Source: Drosophila persimilis (taxonomy: Eukaryota; Arthropoda; Insecta; Diptera; Drosophilidae). Taken from it: a DNA stretch of 64,000 nucleotides. The notes under the pieces are model-generated. The model was not told where the DNA came from, did not search any database, and worked only from the letters and a program-made list of their open reading frames with translations. Shown piece by piece: positions 55,013 to 64,000 of the stretch (the stretch's first letter is position 1; each line of letters starts with the position of its first letter). Location: positions 1 through 64,000 of the forward strand of contig NW_020825552.1 in assembly GCF_003286085.1 (NCBI RefSeq). The letters are read 5' to 3'. The position numbers and the translations under genes are program-made.

Positions 55013-55543
55013 AATTAAACAACTGCGGTAGCGGATTGTGTTTTTAAAAAGTTTTTATTTTACTTCGAACTTCACTGATATAGATTTAAGTAGAGGGTCA
55101 CAAAGGAATTCCGGGCAAGGGATTGCGCGATCTTAATATTGAGCTAGACTTTGCGGTGTCGCTGCTGGATCAAGACTGATTTGAACTTTCTGATCTTTGC
55201 ATCGTTGATCCCTTTCGGGAATCGTTTTTCTATAAACATTTCAATTGATTTCGCCATCCCGAGTATTAGATTTCGTCACCCAAAGAGAGAACTGTAAAAG
55301 GCCTAAAGTGCAGGATCTGCAGAAAGCCGGGAGTGAGATTGTTTATGAGAAGCCGGGTGTGGGCAAACATTGGTTTTCCATTTAGGCGAGTGTCAAAGAT
55401 TGGGATTGCGGCGGGGGCGCTTGAGATTGTACATCTTAGAAATCAATTAGGCGGAGGCCCAAGATTGAAATTGTTTTCGTTTTGGAAAACCAAAGATTGT
55501 TTACAACTCGTATAAGAGCTCAATGGAATTGGGTACGTTAACT
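55013..55543 (-). repeat. Element D 3' LTR
   Basis: 531 bp, appears identical to 59654-60184. Preceded on its strand by AATGGGGGG. Confidence 0.93.
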
Positions 55544-55553
55544 CCCCCCATTC

Positions 55554-56513
55554 TTAAATGTTTCGTCCCGATACATTTTGAAGTTCTGATAGAGCTCTAA
55601 TTTCTTCTGACAGTATTTGAATGTTGCTTTCCACTATTTCTTCTGACGGTATTCTTATTGATTTAATAAGTACAAATTTGGTTAATTTATAGCCGAAGTA
55701 AAATAACATTAACAATATCAAAATGATTAAAAATAATGTTATTAATGGTAAGGCCGTATTACCTAATGTTATAAGGGGATTTAAAATATTAACATTATCA
55801 AAAGAAAATTGCTTATCATTCGATTGTATATAATCAACTAATTCAAAATCGCTATATCTATGATGCGATATATATTTTAGAATTTTACCCTTATCATTTA
55901 TGTGGGTTGTATTATTTATTACAATTGTGTTGTTGAATATAAGGAGATACGATCCTAACAAAGTAGTATTGTCTACGATATTTTTGCCTGAAACTAATAT
56001 GGCACCATCCTGAATGATGTCTATTTCTTTGTTTTTTTCCTTTTTTTTAGTGCAGTTGGCTTTAAAGCCATTAAGTAAATTGGTGAAACAGGTACTCTTT
56101 AAATTTATTTGTGCGTAATTGTTAAAAGTTTCACTTTTAAAATTATTCATTAAATAGTATTTCTCCTTACATTCACAAACTTTTTCACTTATAACTAACA
56201 TTCCATCATTTTGTGAGATGGCTCTTGCATGGTAAAACTTGCAAATATCTTTAATTTGAGGATATTTTATGTAAATGATTATTAAATCTGCATTTCGAAT
56301 TATTTTAACCGTTGCAATGTCCAGCAGATCAGACAGTTCAACATTATGTTTTTCATGCTTATAAATGTCCTCTATTTCGTTTTTATTTAAAATTTTTGTA
56401 TTGAAAATGTTTACTTTTAAGAGGGTTATGGTATCAACTAAATTTAGTAGGTCAAAAGTTATTAATTTTAAACGATGCTTTCTCAGTATCGTTTTCTTCA
56501 TTGAAGATGACAT
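55554..56513 (-). pseudogene. Element D env-like gene, C-terminal part
   Basis: About 300 codons without a break. Cysteine-rich middle (KVCECKEKYYL, FKANCTKKK), several N-linked glycosylation sites (NNT, NNTT), one C-terminal membrane anchor (TLFLIILILLMLFYFGYKL) and a short cytoplasmic tail. The layout fits insect errantiviral envelope proteins. The N-terminal domain and signal peptide are missing: upstream the env reading continues in the other frame at the end of the protease-RT ORF, so a frame change lies between about 56452 and 56513. Confidence 0.8.
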
Positions 56514-58521
56514 TTTTTAATGAATTTGATAGCAATTCAATTTCTTTGAAAAATTTGGAATTTATTACAAATTGTTTATTATTATTTTCAGTTAATTCAT
56601 TTACTTTATTTTGTATTTTCAAAAAGTCGTCATGATCAGGGCTGCCTGCTATCCATTTCCAAATGGTACCTAATTCATTTATTCCCCTTTCTTTCCGTTT
56701 TGGAACTAATTCAATATGTGCTATTAAACTGTCCTTTAAATTATTAAATGCTCCAATTGCTGGTTCATCCAGCTGTATTAATGTTTTCTTGGATGCCCTT
56801 CGTGAAACTTTCCCATTTACTCCGCTCAGATATTTTGTTAAAGGTTTGGCAATTGTGGCATAATTTCGGACAAATTTTCTGTAATACCCTGTTAGTCCTA
56901 AGAAGCTACGTAGCTCTCTGATATTTTTAGGAATTGGATAGTTTTGTATTGTGGAGATTTTGTCTGGATCTGTTTTAATGATATTTTGGGAAACAATGTA
57001 TCCCAGAAATTTGGTTTCCAATTGAAAGAATTTAGACTTTTCTAGTGAAATTTTCATGTTAGCGTTTTGCAATATCTGAATTATATGAATTAGATCTTTA
57101 TAATGTTGTTCTATAGTTTTTGAAAATATTATTATATCGTCCATATAAACGTGACAAGTTTTCCCAACTTGTTCTCTAAGTATATCGTCCATTGCCCTTT
57201 GGAAAATTCTGGGAGCGTTCGTCAATCCCATAGGCATTCTTAGAAATTCATATTTGCCGTTATTTATGGAAAAAGATGTTTTTTCAATATCTGATTCCCT
57301 CATTAAAATCTGATAGAAACCTGACTCTAAATCAATGGCCGAGAAATATTTCGCTTTACCTAAATTGGCAAGGATTACTGAAGGATCTTGCGTAGGGTAT
57401 CTATCCGGTATAGTGTTTTCATTAAGTTTCTTAAAGTCTATTACTAATCTATGCTTAGGAGTTCCGTCCTTATTTACTCCCTTCTTTGGTACTACTATTA
57501 CCGGTGAATTATATGGGCTTTTACTAGGTCTGATTATACCTTCATCTAACATTTTACTTATTTCGTTATTAACGAAATCGTTAACCGAATAAGCGTATGG
57601 ATACTGCTTGCCATATACCGGTCTATCGTGTTCAGTGTTAATCTCTCCTTTTATATCCGTTCTGAACGGTAACTGTAAATTTATATTGGCATGGTCTTCT
57701 TCGATGATAGATACCATTTTCTCTCTGAGATTTTCTAAATTGTCCTCTTTGTAGGTTATTGTGGTATACAATTTCATTTTTTTCAATTCAGAATTTGCAT
57801 AATTTTGAATGTCGGATATTTCTACGACGGCGCGTTCAGGATTTTTGCATCCCAAACTTTTAAATTGTTCATTGTCGGATAATTCAACGACGGCGTGTTC
57901 AGGATTCTTTAATCCCAAACTATTCGAACTTTTAGTGTCGCATAATTCAACGACGGCGTGCTCAGGATATTTTAATCCCAAACTATTAAAACTTTGGATG
58001 TCGGATAATTCAACGACGGCGGGTTCAGGATATTTGAATCCCAAACTATTGACGGATAATTCTTCGTCGGCGTGCTCAGGATTTTTTGATCCCAAGCTAT
58101 ATAAACTTCCTTCTACCTTTACTGATTCACTTTTCATTTCTTTTTCTTCTTCAAAATATTTTTTTATTATATATTCCTTCAACGGAAGGATGGTTTTTCC
58201 TTCTATAAAGGTTAATTTGTTTAAAGTAAGGACCTCGTCATATATTAGTTTCTCCTCATTGTCTTTATAACTTAAAGTCCCCTTTCCTGTATCAATAACC
58301 GCTCCGATTTTCTTTAATAGGTTAAATCCTATTAGTAAATCTGCCTCCATTCCATCTATTTCATAAAACACTTGCTTTGTGTTGAAAATTGTTATATTAT
58401 GGAAATATTTAATTATTGAAAACCCATTCACTGTAGCAACTTTCTTATAAATTGGTAATTCTTTTTTATTGTCGTAAATTCCTTTTTTTATATAACAGGA
58501 AGTTGCTCCCGTATCTATCAA
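56452..58521 (-). pseudogene. Element D protease-RT ORF running in frame into the env region; 21-aa repeats
   Basis: A 689-codon open frame. Protease: IDTGATSCYI at the start and DLLIGFNLLKKIG. Residues about 140-245 hold five copies of a 21-residue repeat (core LGxKxPExAVVELSD). RT: HRLVIDFKKLNENTIPD, MPMGLTNAPRIFQ, catalytic YMDDIII, and the thumb LRSFLGLTGYYRKF. Near 56710 RT is followed directly by an env-type stretch with a basic site and GINELGTIWKWIAG. The deletion joining pol to env therefore kept the frame. RNase H and integrase are gone. Confidence 0.87.
57800..58110 (-). repeat. Five tandem 63-bp repeats inside element D pol
   Basis: CAGG landmarks at 57837, 57900, 57963, 58026 and 58077 show periods of 63, 63, 63 and 51 bp. 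All are multiples of 3, so the frame is kept. Each encodes a 21-residue (one 17-residue) unit between protease and RT. Confidence 0.88.
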
Positions 58522-58574
58522 AACTTTTAATTCTCTGTTTATTTTTTTGTCTACTCTTTTTAGGTAGGGCAGAC

Positions 58575-59048
58575 CTACTTCGGGGGCTGATCTAAAAAAT
58601 GATCCTCCTCAATGTTATTTATCCTCATTGCTTTATTAGCCGGTTGTTCCGACATTTCGTTTAACTTTCGTTTCTGCGCTGGATTGTCGTTAGACTGATT
58701 ATTCGGGACTACGTTTGCCCTAAAATGCTGGGCTTGGCTATAATTGTTATTATTTCTCCTAAAATAACCGTTAGTATTCTCCCGATAATTTCTATTGTTA
58801 TTATTTCCCCTGAATTGATTGCTGTTCTGTCGGTTCCGGATTTGTATCGATTCGTCTATTGTTTCTGCCTGATAATCTGATACCTGATCGGATTTAGTTT
58901 CTATTTGTTGTTTTAAATTTACAATTTGCTCTTGTACTTGTGAAATTTGAAGTGCTATCAATTGTTTGACCAGATCTGCTGTGAGATCGGTCCTTGCTTG
59001 AGAGTTAATCATTTTTAGTTTTTCAAAATCTAAAGTTAGCTGATCCAC
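58575..59048 (-). pseudogene. Element D gag, C-terminal part
   Basis: About 157 codons. A heptad-like helix (ALQISQVQEQIVNLKQQIE) is followed by an Asn/Arg-rich tail (RGNNNNRNYRENTNGYFRR) and a Lys-rich stretch. No zinc knuckles. The capsid domain expected upstream is missing; 59049-59310 encodes only a basic repeat-rich stretch. Confidence 0.65.
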
Positions 59049-59653
59049 TTTTAATTTTTCTTATATGTTAGTTTTTATAATCTTATATAACCTAATTGAA
59101 CTTATATATTTATTAATGCAACTCTTGCTCACGAAATATCCGGTAGGGGTCGTCCTTCTTAGTTTGGCAGATCTTCGAACGGTTCTTCCTTCTTGATTTG
59201 TCTGACAGGTCTTCGAACGGGTCTTCCTTCTTAAATTTCTTTGACTGAATTTGTTTGACTGGGTCTTCTGGGGGTCTTCCTTCTTTGGCTTCGCTGATCG
59301 TTTCACTTTCTTTGTATTTTGGTTTTGTCGGTTTTGTTGGTTTTGTTTTTTAAAAACTTTGGGTTTCTTTGGTTTTTTTTGTATTTACGAATTGCCTTGA
59401 TTAGCTTTTTGTTTTATTTGTATTTTGCATTTTATTTGTATTTGTATTTGTATTTGTATTTATTTTTGCACTCCCTAAGCTCCGGTTTGTTTCCTTTTTA
59501 TCTCACTTTTTTTTATCTTATATCACACAGTCACTCCGCGTTTTTAAATTTGAAGGATTTATTCCATTAATTAATTGTCCTTCGGGTTTCGGCACGACGC
59601 AACACTTTTATCATTCGGTGTTTTTTATACAACGTCGCCCCACGTTGGGCGCC
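59049..59653 (-). other. Element D leader with imperfect short repeats and primer-binding site
   Basis: Repeats of a TCTTCGAACGGTTCTTCCTTC-like unit near 59170-59290 are open on the minus strand as a basic 81-codon frame (59061-59306). T-rich runs follow, including a (TTTGTA)n-like tract near 59430-59460. The primer site is 59637-59654. Confidence 0.6.
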
Positions 59654-60184
59654 AATTAAACAACTGCGGTAGCGGATTGTGTTTTTAAAAAGTTTTTATT
59701 TTACTTCGAACTTCACTGATATAGATTTAAGTAGAGGGTCACAAAGGAATTCCGGGCAAGGGATTGCGCGATCTTAATATTGAGCTAGACTTTGCGGTGT
59801 CGCTGCTGGATCAAGACTGATTTGAACTTTCTGATCTTTGCATCGTTGATCCCTTTCGGGAATCGTTTTTCTATAAACATTTCAATTGATTTCGCCATCC
59901 CGAGTATTAGATTTCGTCACCCAAAGAGAGAACTGTAAAAGGCCTAAAGTGCAGGATCTGCAGAAAGCCGGGAGTGAGATTGTTTATGAGAAGCCGGGTG
60001 TGGGCAAACATTGGTTTTCCATTTAGGCGAGTGTCAAAGATTGGGATTGCGGCGGGGGCGCTTGAGATTGTACATCTTAGAAATCAATTAGGCGGAGGCC
60101 CAAGATTGAAATTGTTTTCGTTTTGGAAAACCAAAGATTGTTTACAACTCGTATAAGAGCTCAATGGAATTGGGTACGTTAACT
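59654..60184 (-). repeat. Element D 5' LTR
   Basis: 531 bp, appears identical to 55013-55543. Flanked on the right by the TGCA duplication. Confidence 0.93.
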
Positions 60185-60188
60185 TGCA

Positions 60189-60588
60189 TGCCTTTTGATT
60201 TGTGTTAAAATATTATTTAACTTTTTATTTTTCGGCGTCGGCTTGTGTTGTGTTGTGTTGTTGCAGTGAGTGAGTATTGAATTGCAGTCCGCTCTCGTCT
60301 GGTAGCTTTTTTTGTCTTATCACTCTCTCGCTATCACCTCAACCTCAATAACTGTTCTTTCTCTCTCGCTCTTTCAACTTTCTGACCAATAGCGCTCTCT
60401 GTCTAGTAGCTCTCGCTATAACCGCTCTCCACTCTGCTCTCTTTTTTTTTTCTTACCAATTCCGCTTTGAGCGTTGTCTGGCACATTGGTCTGATACCAA
60501 TTTGTTTTGGAAATTTTTAATTTTTTTGATTTTAATTTTTCTTGGCAAATTTTCTTAAGAAAAAATTTGAATAATATAAAAAAATAAA
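60189..60588 (+). other. CR1-like LINE 5' untranslated region
   Basis: No ORF of note. CT-rich with many TCTC repeats (about 60295-60450). Lies directly before ORF1 of the LINE, and probably holds its internal promoter (inference). Confidence 0.5.
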
Positions 60589-61602
60589 ATGGAATTCGCT
60601 GTGGTCTGCGCCAAAAAAACCTGCAAGAAGCAGATCACTCACGATCAGCCAAATGTCCCCTGCTGGCTCTGCGACAGCGTAGTCCACGCAAAATGCGCGG
60701 GATTTTCTGGCCTCGTGAGCGATGCCATAGCCAAACGTAATGGCTTGCATTACAGTTGCGAGGCATGCCGTGCGGTGGAGAAAGACATGGTGGCTTTCAT
60801 GAGGCAGACGCGGAGTGGCTTTAAGGAGCTGACCGTTGGTTTCAAAAACCAATACGATCGGCTCCTAGCCATGGAGGCTCAGTTTAGCGGTTTAAAACTG
60901 CTGAATGAGTCTCCGAGGCGCAAAAAGGTCACTCCGCGGGACCTGCAAGTGCCAACCGTCACTCAGCCGTGCGCCGCCGAAAAATTGACTCCGACCACTC
61001 CAAGTGTGCAGCAGTTGATCTCGTTTGCCACTCCAAAGGCAACGAAAGCTGCTGGCGATGCAGATTCGGTAGCCGAATTCATCGCCTCGGAGAATGTGCA
61101 GCCAAGTACGTCTGCTGCGTCCGTGTCCGTGGTGTCCGCAAGTTCACTAGTTGTCCCGTCTATCCCGATCCCACCAGTAAATAGACGTTCCGGACCTCCG
61201 GATATTGCCACCACAGGTACTAGACCTGCGGTGACTAAACCACTGGTGGGAGTCCCACCAAAACGACAAGTTTTTGTTTTACGGCTGGCCCCTGACCTCA
61301 CATCTAATGATGTAACTGCTTTCATTCAAAGCAAAATAAAAGCCGTGGGTTTAAAGGTGGAGAAATTTAACTTCTCTTATGCCAGGGAGATAGCGTCGTT
61401 TAAGATAAGCATCTCCCCAACTCAATTTGACACCATTTGCTCCACCAAATTTTTGCCGGAGCATTTGGTGGTGAAAGAGTTTAAGGCTAAGAAGAAGAAT
61501 AGGCCCCCCATATCGCTTCCAAATCTTTCCAGCGTGCCACCCTCAACCTCAACTTCCTCTTCCTCAACTTCCCGTCTTGCTCCAACCTTTCCAAAAAACT
61601 AA
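60589..61602 (+). CDS. CR1-like LINE ORF1 protein with PHD-type zinc finger (337 aa)
   Basis: ATG at 60589, TAA at 61600-61602. Residues 8-60 form a C4HC3-like finger (CAKKTCKK, CWLCDSVVHAKCAG, YSCEACR), the PHD type found in ORF1 of CR1-clade LINEs. A short helical segment follows, then a Ser/Thr/Pro-rich linker (about 105-215). A C-terminal domain begins with FVLRLAPDLTSNDVTAFI and looks like the small RNA-binding-like domain of such ORF1 proteins. A Ser/Thr-rich tail ends at the frameshift candidate. Role: RNA binding and RNP assembly for retrotransposition. No break is visible. Confidence 0.87.
   Translation: MEFAVVCAKKTCKKQITHDQPNVPCWLCDSVVHAKCAGFSGLVSDAIAKRNGLHYSCEACRAVEKDMVAFMRQTRSGFKELTVGFKNQYDRLLAMEAQFSGLKLLNESPRRKKVTPRDLQVPTVTQPCAAEKLTPTTPSVQQLISFATPKATKAAGDADSVAEFIASENVQPSTSAASVSVVSASSLVVPSIPIPPVNRRSGPPDIATTGTRPAVTKPLVGVPPKRQVFVLRLAPDLTSNDVTAFIQSKIKAVGLKVEKFNFSYAREIASFKISISPTQFDTICSTKFLPEHLVVKEFKAKKKNRPPISLPNLSSVPPSTSTSSSSTSRLAPTFPKN
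61593..61599 (+). promoter_or_regulatory. Candidate -1 ribosomal frameshift site between LINE ORF1 and ORF2
   Basis: ORF1 ends CCA AAA AAC TAA, which places the slippery heptamer A AAA AAC exactly in register, with its last codon next to the stop. Slipping back one base continues as CTA ACT TCT CTT TTA GTA and stays open into ORF2. ORF2 has no ATG before its endonuclease domain. Confidence 0.7.
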
Positions 61603-64000
61603 CTTCTCTTTTAGTAACCTATCAGAATGTAAGAGGCTTGCGTAGTAAGCTCAGCATTCTTTTCCGGGATAGTGTTGCATTTGCTTCCCACGTTATTGTG
61701 TTTACTGAAACCTGGTTAAAGTCGGATATTCTTAGTTCCGAGGTTTTGGCAGGTCGGTACACAACTTTTAGAAAGGACCGTTCGTCTCGACGTGCAGGAG
61801 GGGTTCTAATTGCAGTGGACTCTTACTTCACGTCAGAACACTTCACAGTCCAAGTTCAACAGGAACTGGAATTCCTGTGTGTAAAACTGATTCTTCCCGC
61901 TTTCGCTATATTCATTACTTGCTCGTATATCCCACCTTCTTCGGATATTTCAATTTATGAGCAGCACTTGTCCGCTTTAACCGCTGTTGCTTCCTCGCTA
62001 TCTGATAAAGATCGTATGATAGTTCTTGGTGACTTCAACTTGCCAGGAACTGTTTGGTCTTCGGTAAACGAGTCTAGTATCCTAGTGCCCATGTCACGAC
62101 ATGACTTTGTTGACGGCTTGCTTGACCTGTCCCTGTCTCAAGTCAATCATGTGAAAAATTCCTTGGGTCGTTTGCTTGATCTATGCTTTGTATCGGATCC
62201 GACCATAGTGTTGTTAACCCGAGCCCTTCCGCTCACTATACCTGAAGACGCCTACCACCCTACTTTCGAGGTGTCGCTAGACATAGGACCAACTGTATTG
62301 GATCGGTCGAGTAGACTACCTGAACGTGTCCGCTGCTTTCGTAAAGCCGAGTTTGCGAAGCTTAATAACCTAATTAGGGATTTTGATTGGTCCGCTTTGT
62401 ACTTGTGCACTGATGTCACAAAAGCCACAAACATTTTTTACAATGCTCTTGGCACATTTTTTGATTCTTGTGTCCCGCTTTCTTGTCCGATTAGATCTGG
62501 AAAACCCCCTTGGTTTACCAAAGAGTTATCCAGTCTAAAAAACTTAAAATCAAGACTTTATAAAAAATTTCAAGAAGTGGGTTCTCCTACTTCTCACTCT
62601 CGTTATGTAATAGCTCGGTCAAACTTTTCAGTTCTTAATGCTCAATGCTATAAGAACTACCTATCTCGTTGCAGGATACGTTTTTCTCAGGACCCTAAAC
62701 AGTTTTACTGCTTCGTAAACAGTAAGCGTAGAACGTCCGCACACCCATCCTCGCTATCATTTTGTAATACGTCGGCAAATAATGATCAGGCAATTGCCGA
62801 TCTTTTTGCCCAGTTTTTCCAAACCACCTATTCTGAGGAACGCTACTCTGGTCAACCGTACCCATACGGATTACCGAGGTCGAACGGCATTTTCAGTCCC
62901 TTGTTAAATGAATATTCCCTACTTCAAGATCTTCGACTAGTTAAGCCGGTGTTTTCACCGGGTCTAGACGGGGTTCCAGGTTGTGTACTCAGGTACTGCG
63001 CCGAGGCTCTGTGTGGACCATTGCTTAAACTATTCACCATGTCCATTGATTCCTCTTGCTTCCCCCCAATCTGGAAGGAATCGTTTATAATTCCTCTCCA
63101 TAAAAAAGGTAGCAAGACTGATGCAAAAAATTATAGAGGTATAGCAAAGTTATCCGCTATTCCCAAATTGTTTGAGAAGGTTTTAACTCCGCACTTGCAA
63201 CATCTCTGCAAGTCTCTTATATCTCCAACTCAGCATGGATTTATAAGGCGGCGATCAACCACCACGAACTTGTTAGAGTTTACCTCTTTCATTATTAAAG
63301 GCTTTCAAGGTAACTTACAGACGGATGTTATTTACACCGACTTTAGTAAAGCATTCGACTCTGTAAACCATTCCCTTTTAGCACATAAACTTGACCTTTT
63401 AGGGTTTCCGCCCAACCTCCTGAGATGGATTTCTAGCTATCTTTGTTCTAGGTCTCAAAGAGTCCTCTTCAAAAACTCCCTCTCTTTACCAGTAAAGGTT
63501 TCTTCGGGAGTACCACAGGGCAGCCATCTAGGCCCCTTACTCTTCACACTCTTTATTAATGACTTGCCTTCAGTAATAACATACTCTCGAGTACTTATGT
63601 ATGCGGATGATGTTAAACTCTGTGTCCAGTACAAGGACATTTCATTTCATTCTCGCTTGCAATCCGATCTCAATAGCTTTCAGTCATGGTGTTGTGCAAA
63701 CTTGTAACACCTTAATGCCTCGAAATGCAAAGTTATGACATTTCATCGTTCTAACCCTTTGTTGGCTCCCTACACCCTATTTGGGGGTTCTCTTGAGAGA
63801 ATTACCCTGGTGGATGATCTGGGTGTTATGTTAGATCCCAAGTTAAAGTTTTCTGAACACATTTCTACCATGGTAAATAAGGCCATGGGCGTGCTTGGGT
63901 TTATAAAGAGGTGGTCAAAGGAATTTGACGACCCCTATATAACAAAGACTCTCTATACCTCGCTTGTTCGTCCGATTTTAGAATACGGCTCCTGTGTATG
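61599..64000 (+). pseudogene. CR1-like LINE ORF2 (endonuclease, reverse transcriptase), one stop, runs off the window
   Basis: Open from 61599. The endonuclease starts YQNVRGLRSKL and has FTETWL, LGDFNLPG and the YHPT end. Linker KPPWFTKELSSLKNLKSRLYKKF. RT: YRGIAKLSAIPKLFEKVL, QHGFIRRRSTTTNLLEF, TDFSKAFDSVNH, GVPQGSHLGPLLF and catalytic YADDVKL near 63600. A TAA at 63705-63707 interrupts it (CCANL stop HLNASKC). The same frame resumes and continues to the window edge through the thumb (FDDPYITKTLYTSLVRPILEY). Related to, but clearly distinct from, the array LINE at 8005-11527. Confidence 0.9.

Larger units (their letters stand above)
55013..60184 (-). mobile_element. Element D: errantivirus-type gypsy retrotransposon, very young, internally deleted
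   Basis: Two 531-bp LTRs (55013-55543 and 59654-60184) look identical by eye and have AGTTAAC...TTAATT ends. Target duplication TGCA lies at 55009-55012 and 60185-60188. The primer site TGGCGCCCAACGTGGGGC (tRNA-Lys type) adjoins the 5' LTR and a G-rich polypurine tract (AATGGGGGG) adjoins the 3' LTR. Contents: leader, the C-terminal part of gag, protease-RT joined to the env region, and env C-terminus. RNase H and integrase are absent. Confidence 0.93.

Noticed and set aside
55333..55515. 60-codon ORF seen at two places (also 59974)
   Set aside because: Lies within the element D LTRs, which are non-coding and duplicated by definition.
60000..60588. Host promoter upstream of ORF1 at 60589
   Set aside because: ORF1 has a PHD-type finger and leads into a LINE ORF2, so the upstream CT-rich DNA is better explained as LINE 5' UTR and flank.
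1..64000. Autonomous Helentron (Rep/helicase) able to mobilise the DINE-1 copies
   Set aside because: No Rep or helicase motifs were seen in any frame; all copies here are non-coding.

Overview
This window reads as repeat-packed heterochromatin from a Drosophila species, most likely of the obscura group (inference). The evidence is ten DINE-1/INE-1-type Helentron copies, 412/mdg1-, gypsy- and BEL/Pao-type LTR retrotransposons, a CR1-like LINE, and a broken copy of a sperm leucyl-aminopeptidase (S-Lap) gene with short fly-type introns. No rRNA, tRNA, CRISPR array or intact host gene was seen. Density and nesting would suit a Y, neo-Y or pericentromeric region, but the sequence alone cannot place it.

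Layout. (1) 1-11527: a tandem array with a 4,027-bp period, each unit being a 5'-truncated CR1-like LINE fragment, a DINE-1 copy and a spacer. The last unit runs into the LINE 3' end. (2) 11654-13003: the S-Lap gene remnant on the minus strand. (3) 13158-13506: an old DINE-1 scrap. (4) 13680-25115: Ty3/gypsy element C, interrupted by 412/mdg1-like element B (14198-19486, minus) and a DINE-1. (5) 25116-28175: a decayed BEL/Pao element (minus). (6) 28382-36665: 412/mdg1-like element A (plus), complete from LTR to LTR, with a DINE-1 inside pol. (7) 36909-45957: errantivirus-type gypsy element E (minus), with an env-like gene and three DINE-1 copies. (8) 45959-53169: element F (plus), same family as B, inserted in E's 5' LTR, carrying a DINE-1, and cut off by (9) a second BEL/Pao fragment (53170-54890, minus). 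(10) 55013-60184: errantivirus-type element D (minus), internally deleted, with equal-length LTRs that look identical by eye. (11) 60189-64000: the 5' part of a CR1-like LINE with ORF1 and most of ORF2.

Points of most interest. The 4-kb array carries the signature of unequal recombination inside DINE-1. The CR1-like LINE has an in-register A AAA AAC slippery heptamer abutting the ORF1 stop and opening into ORF2. Elements A and F share an in-register G GGA AAC heptamer at the gag/pol overlap and a conserved small one-pass membrane protein ORF ahead of gag. Elements B and D are internally deleted or chimeric yet bounded by LTR pairs that look identical, so they probably moved in trans. The S-Lap copy keeps the gene's exon structure but lacks its N-terminal exons, has lost catalytic residues and is frameshifted near its end.

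LTR comparisons and repeat periods were done by eye. Family names are by protein motif and primer-binding-site recognition, not by database search.
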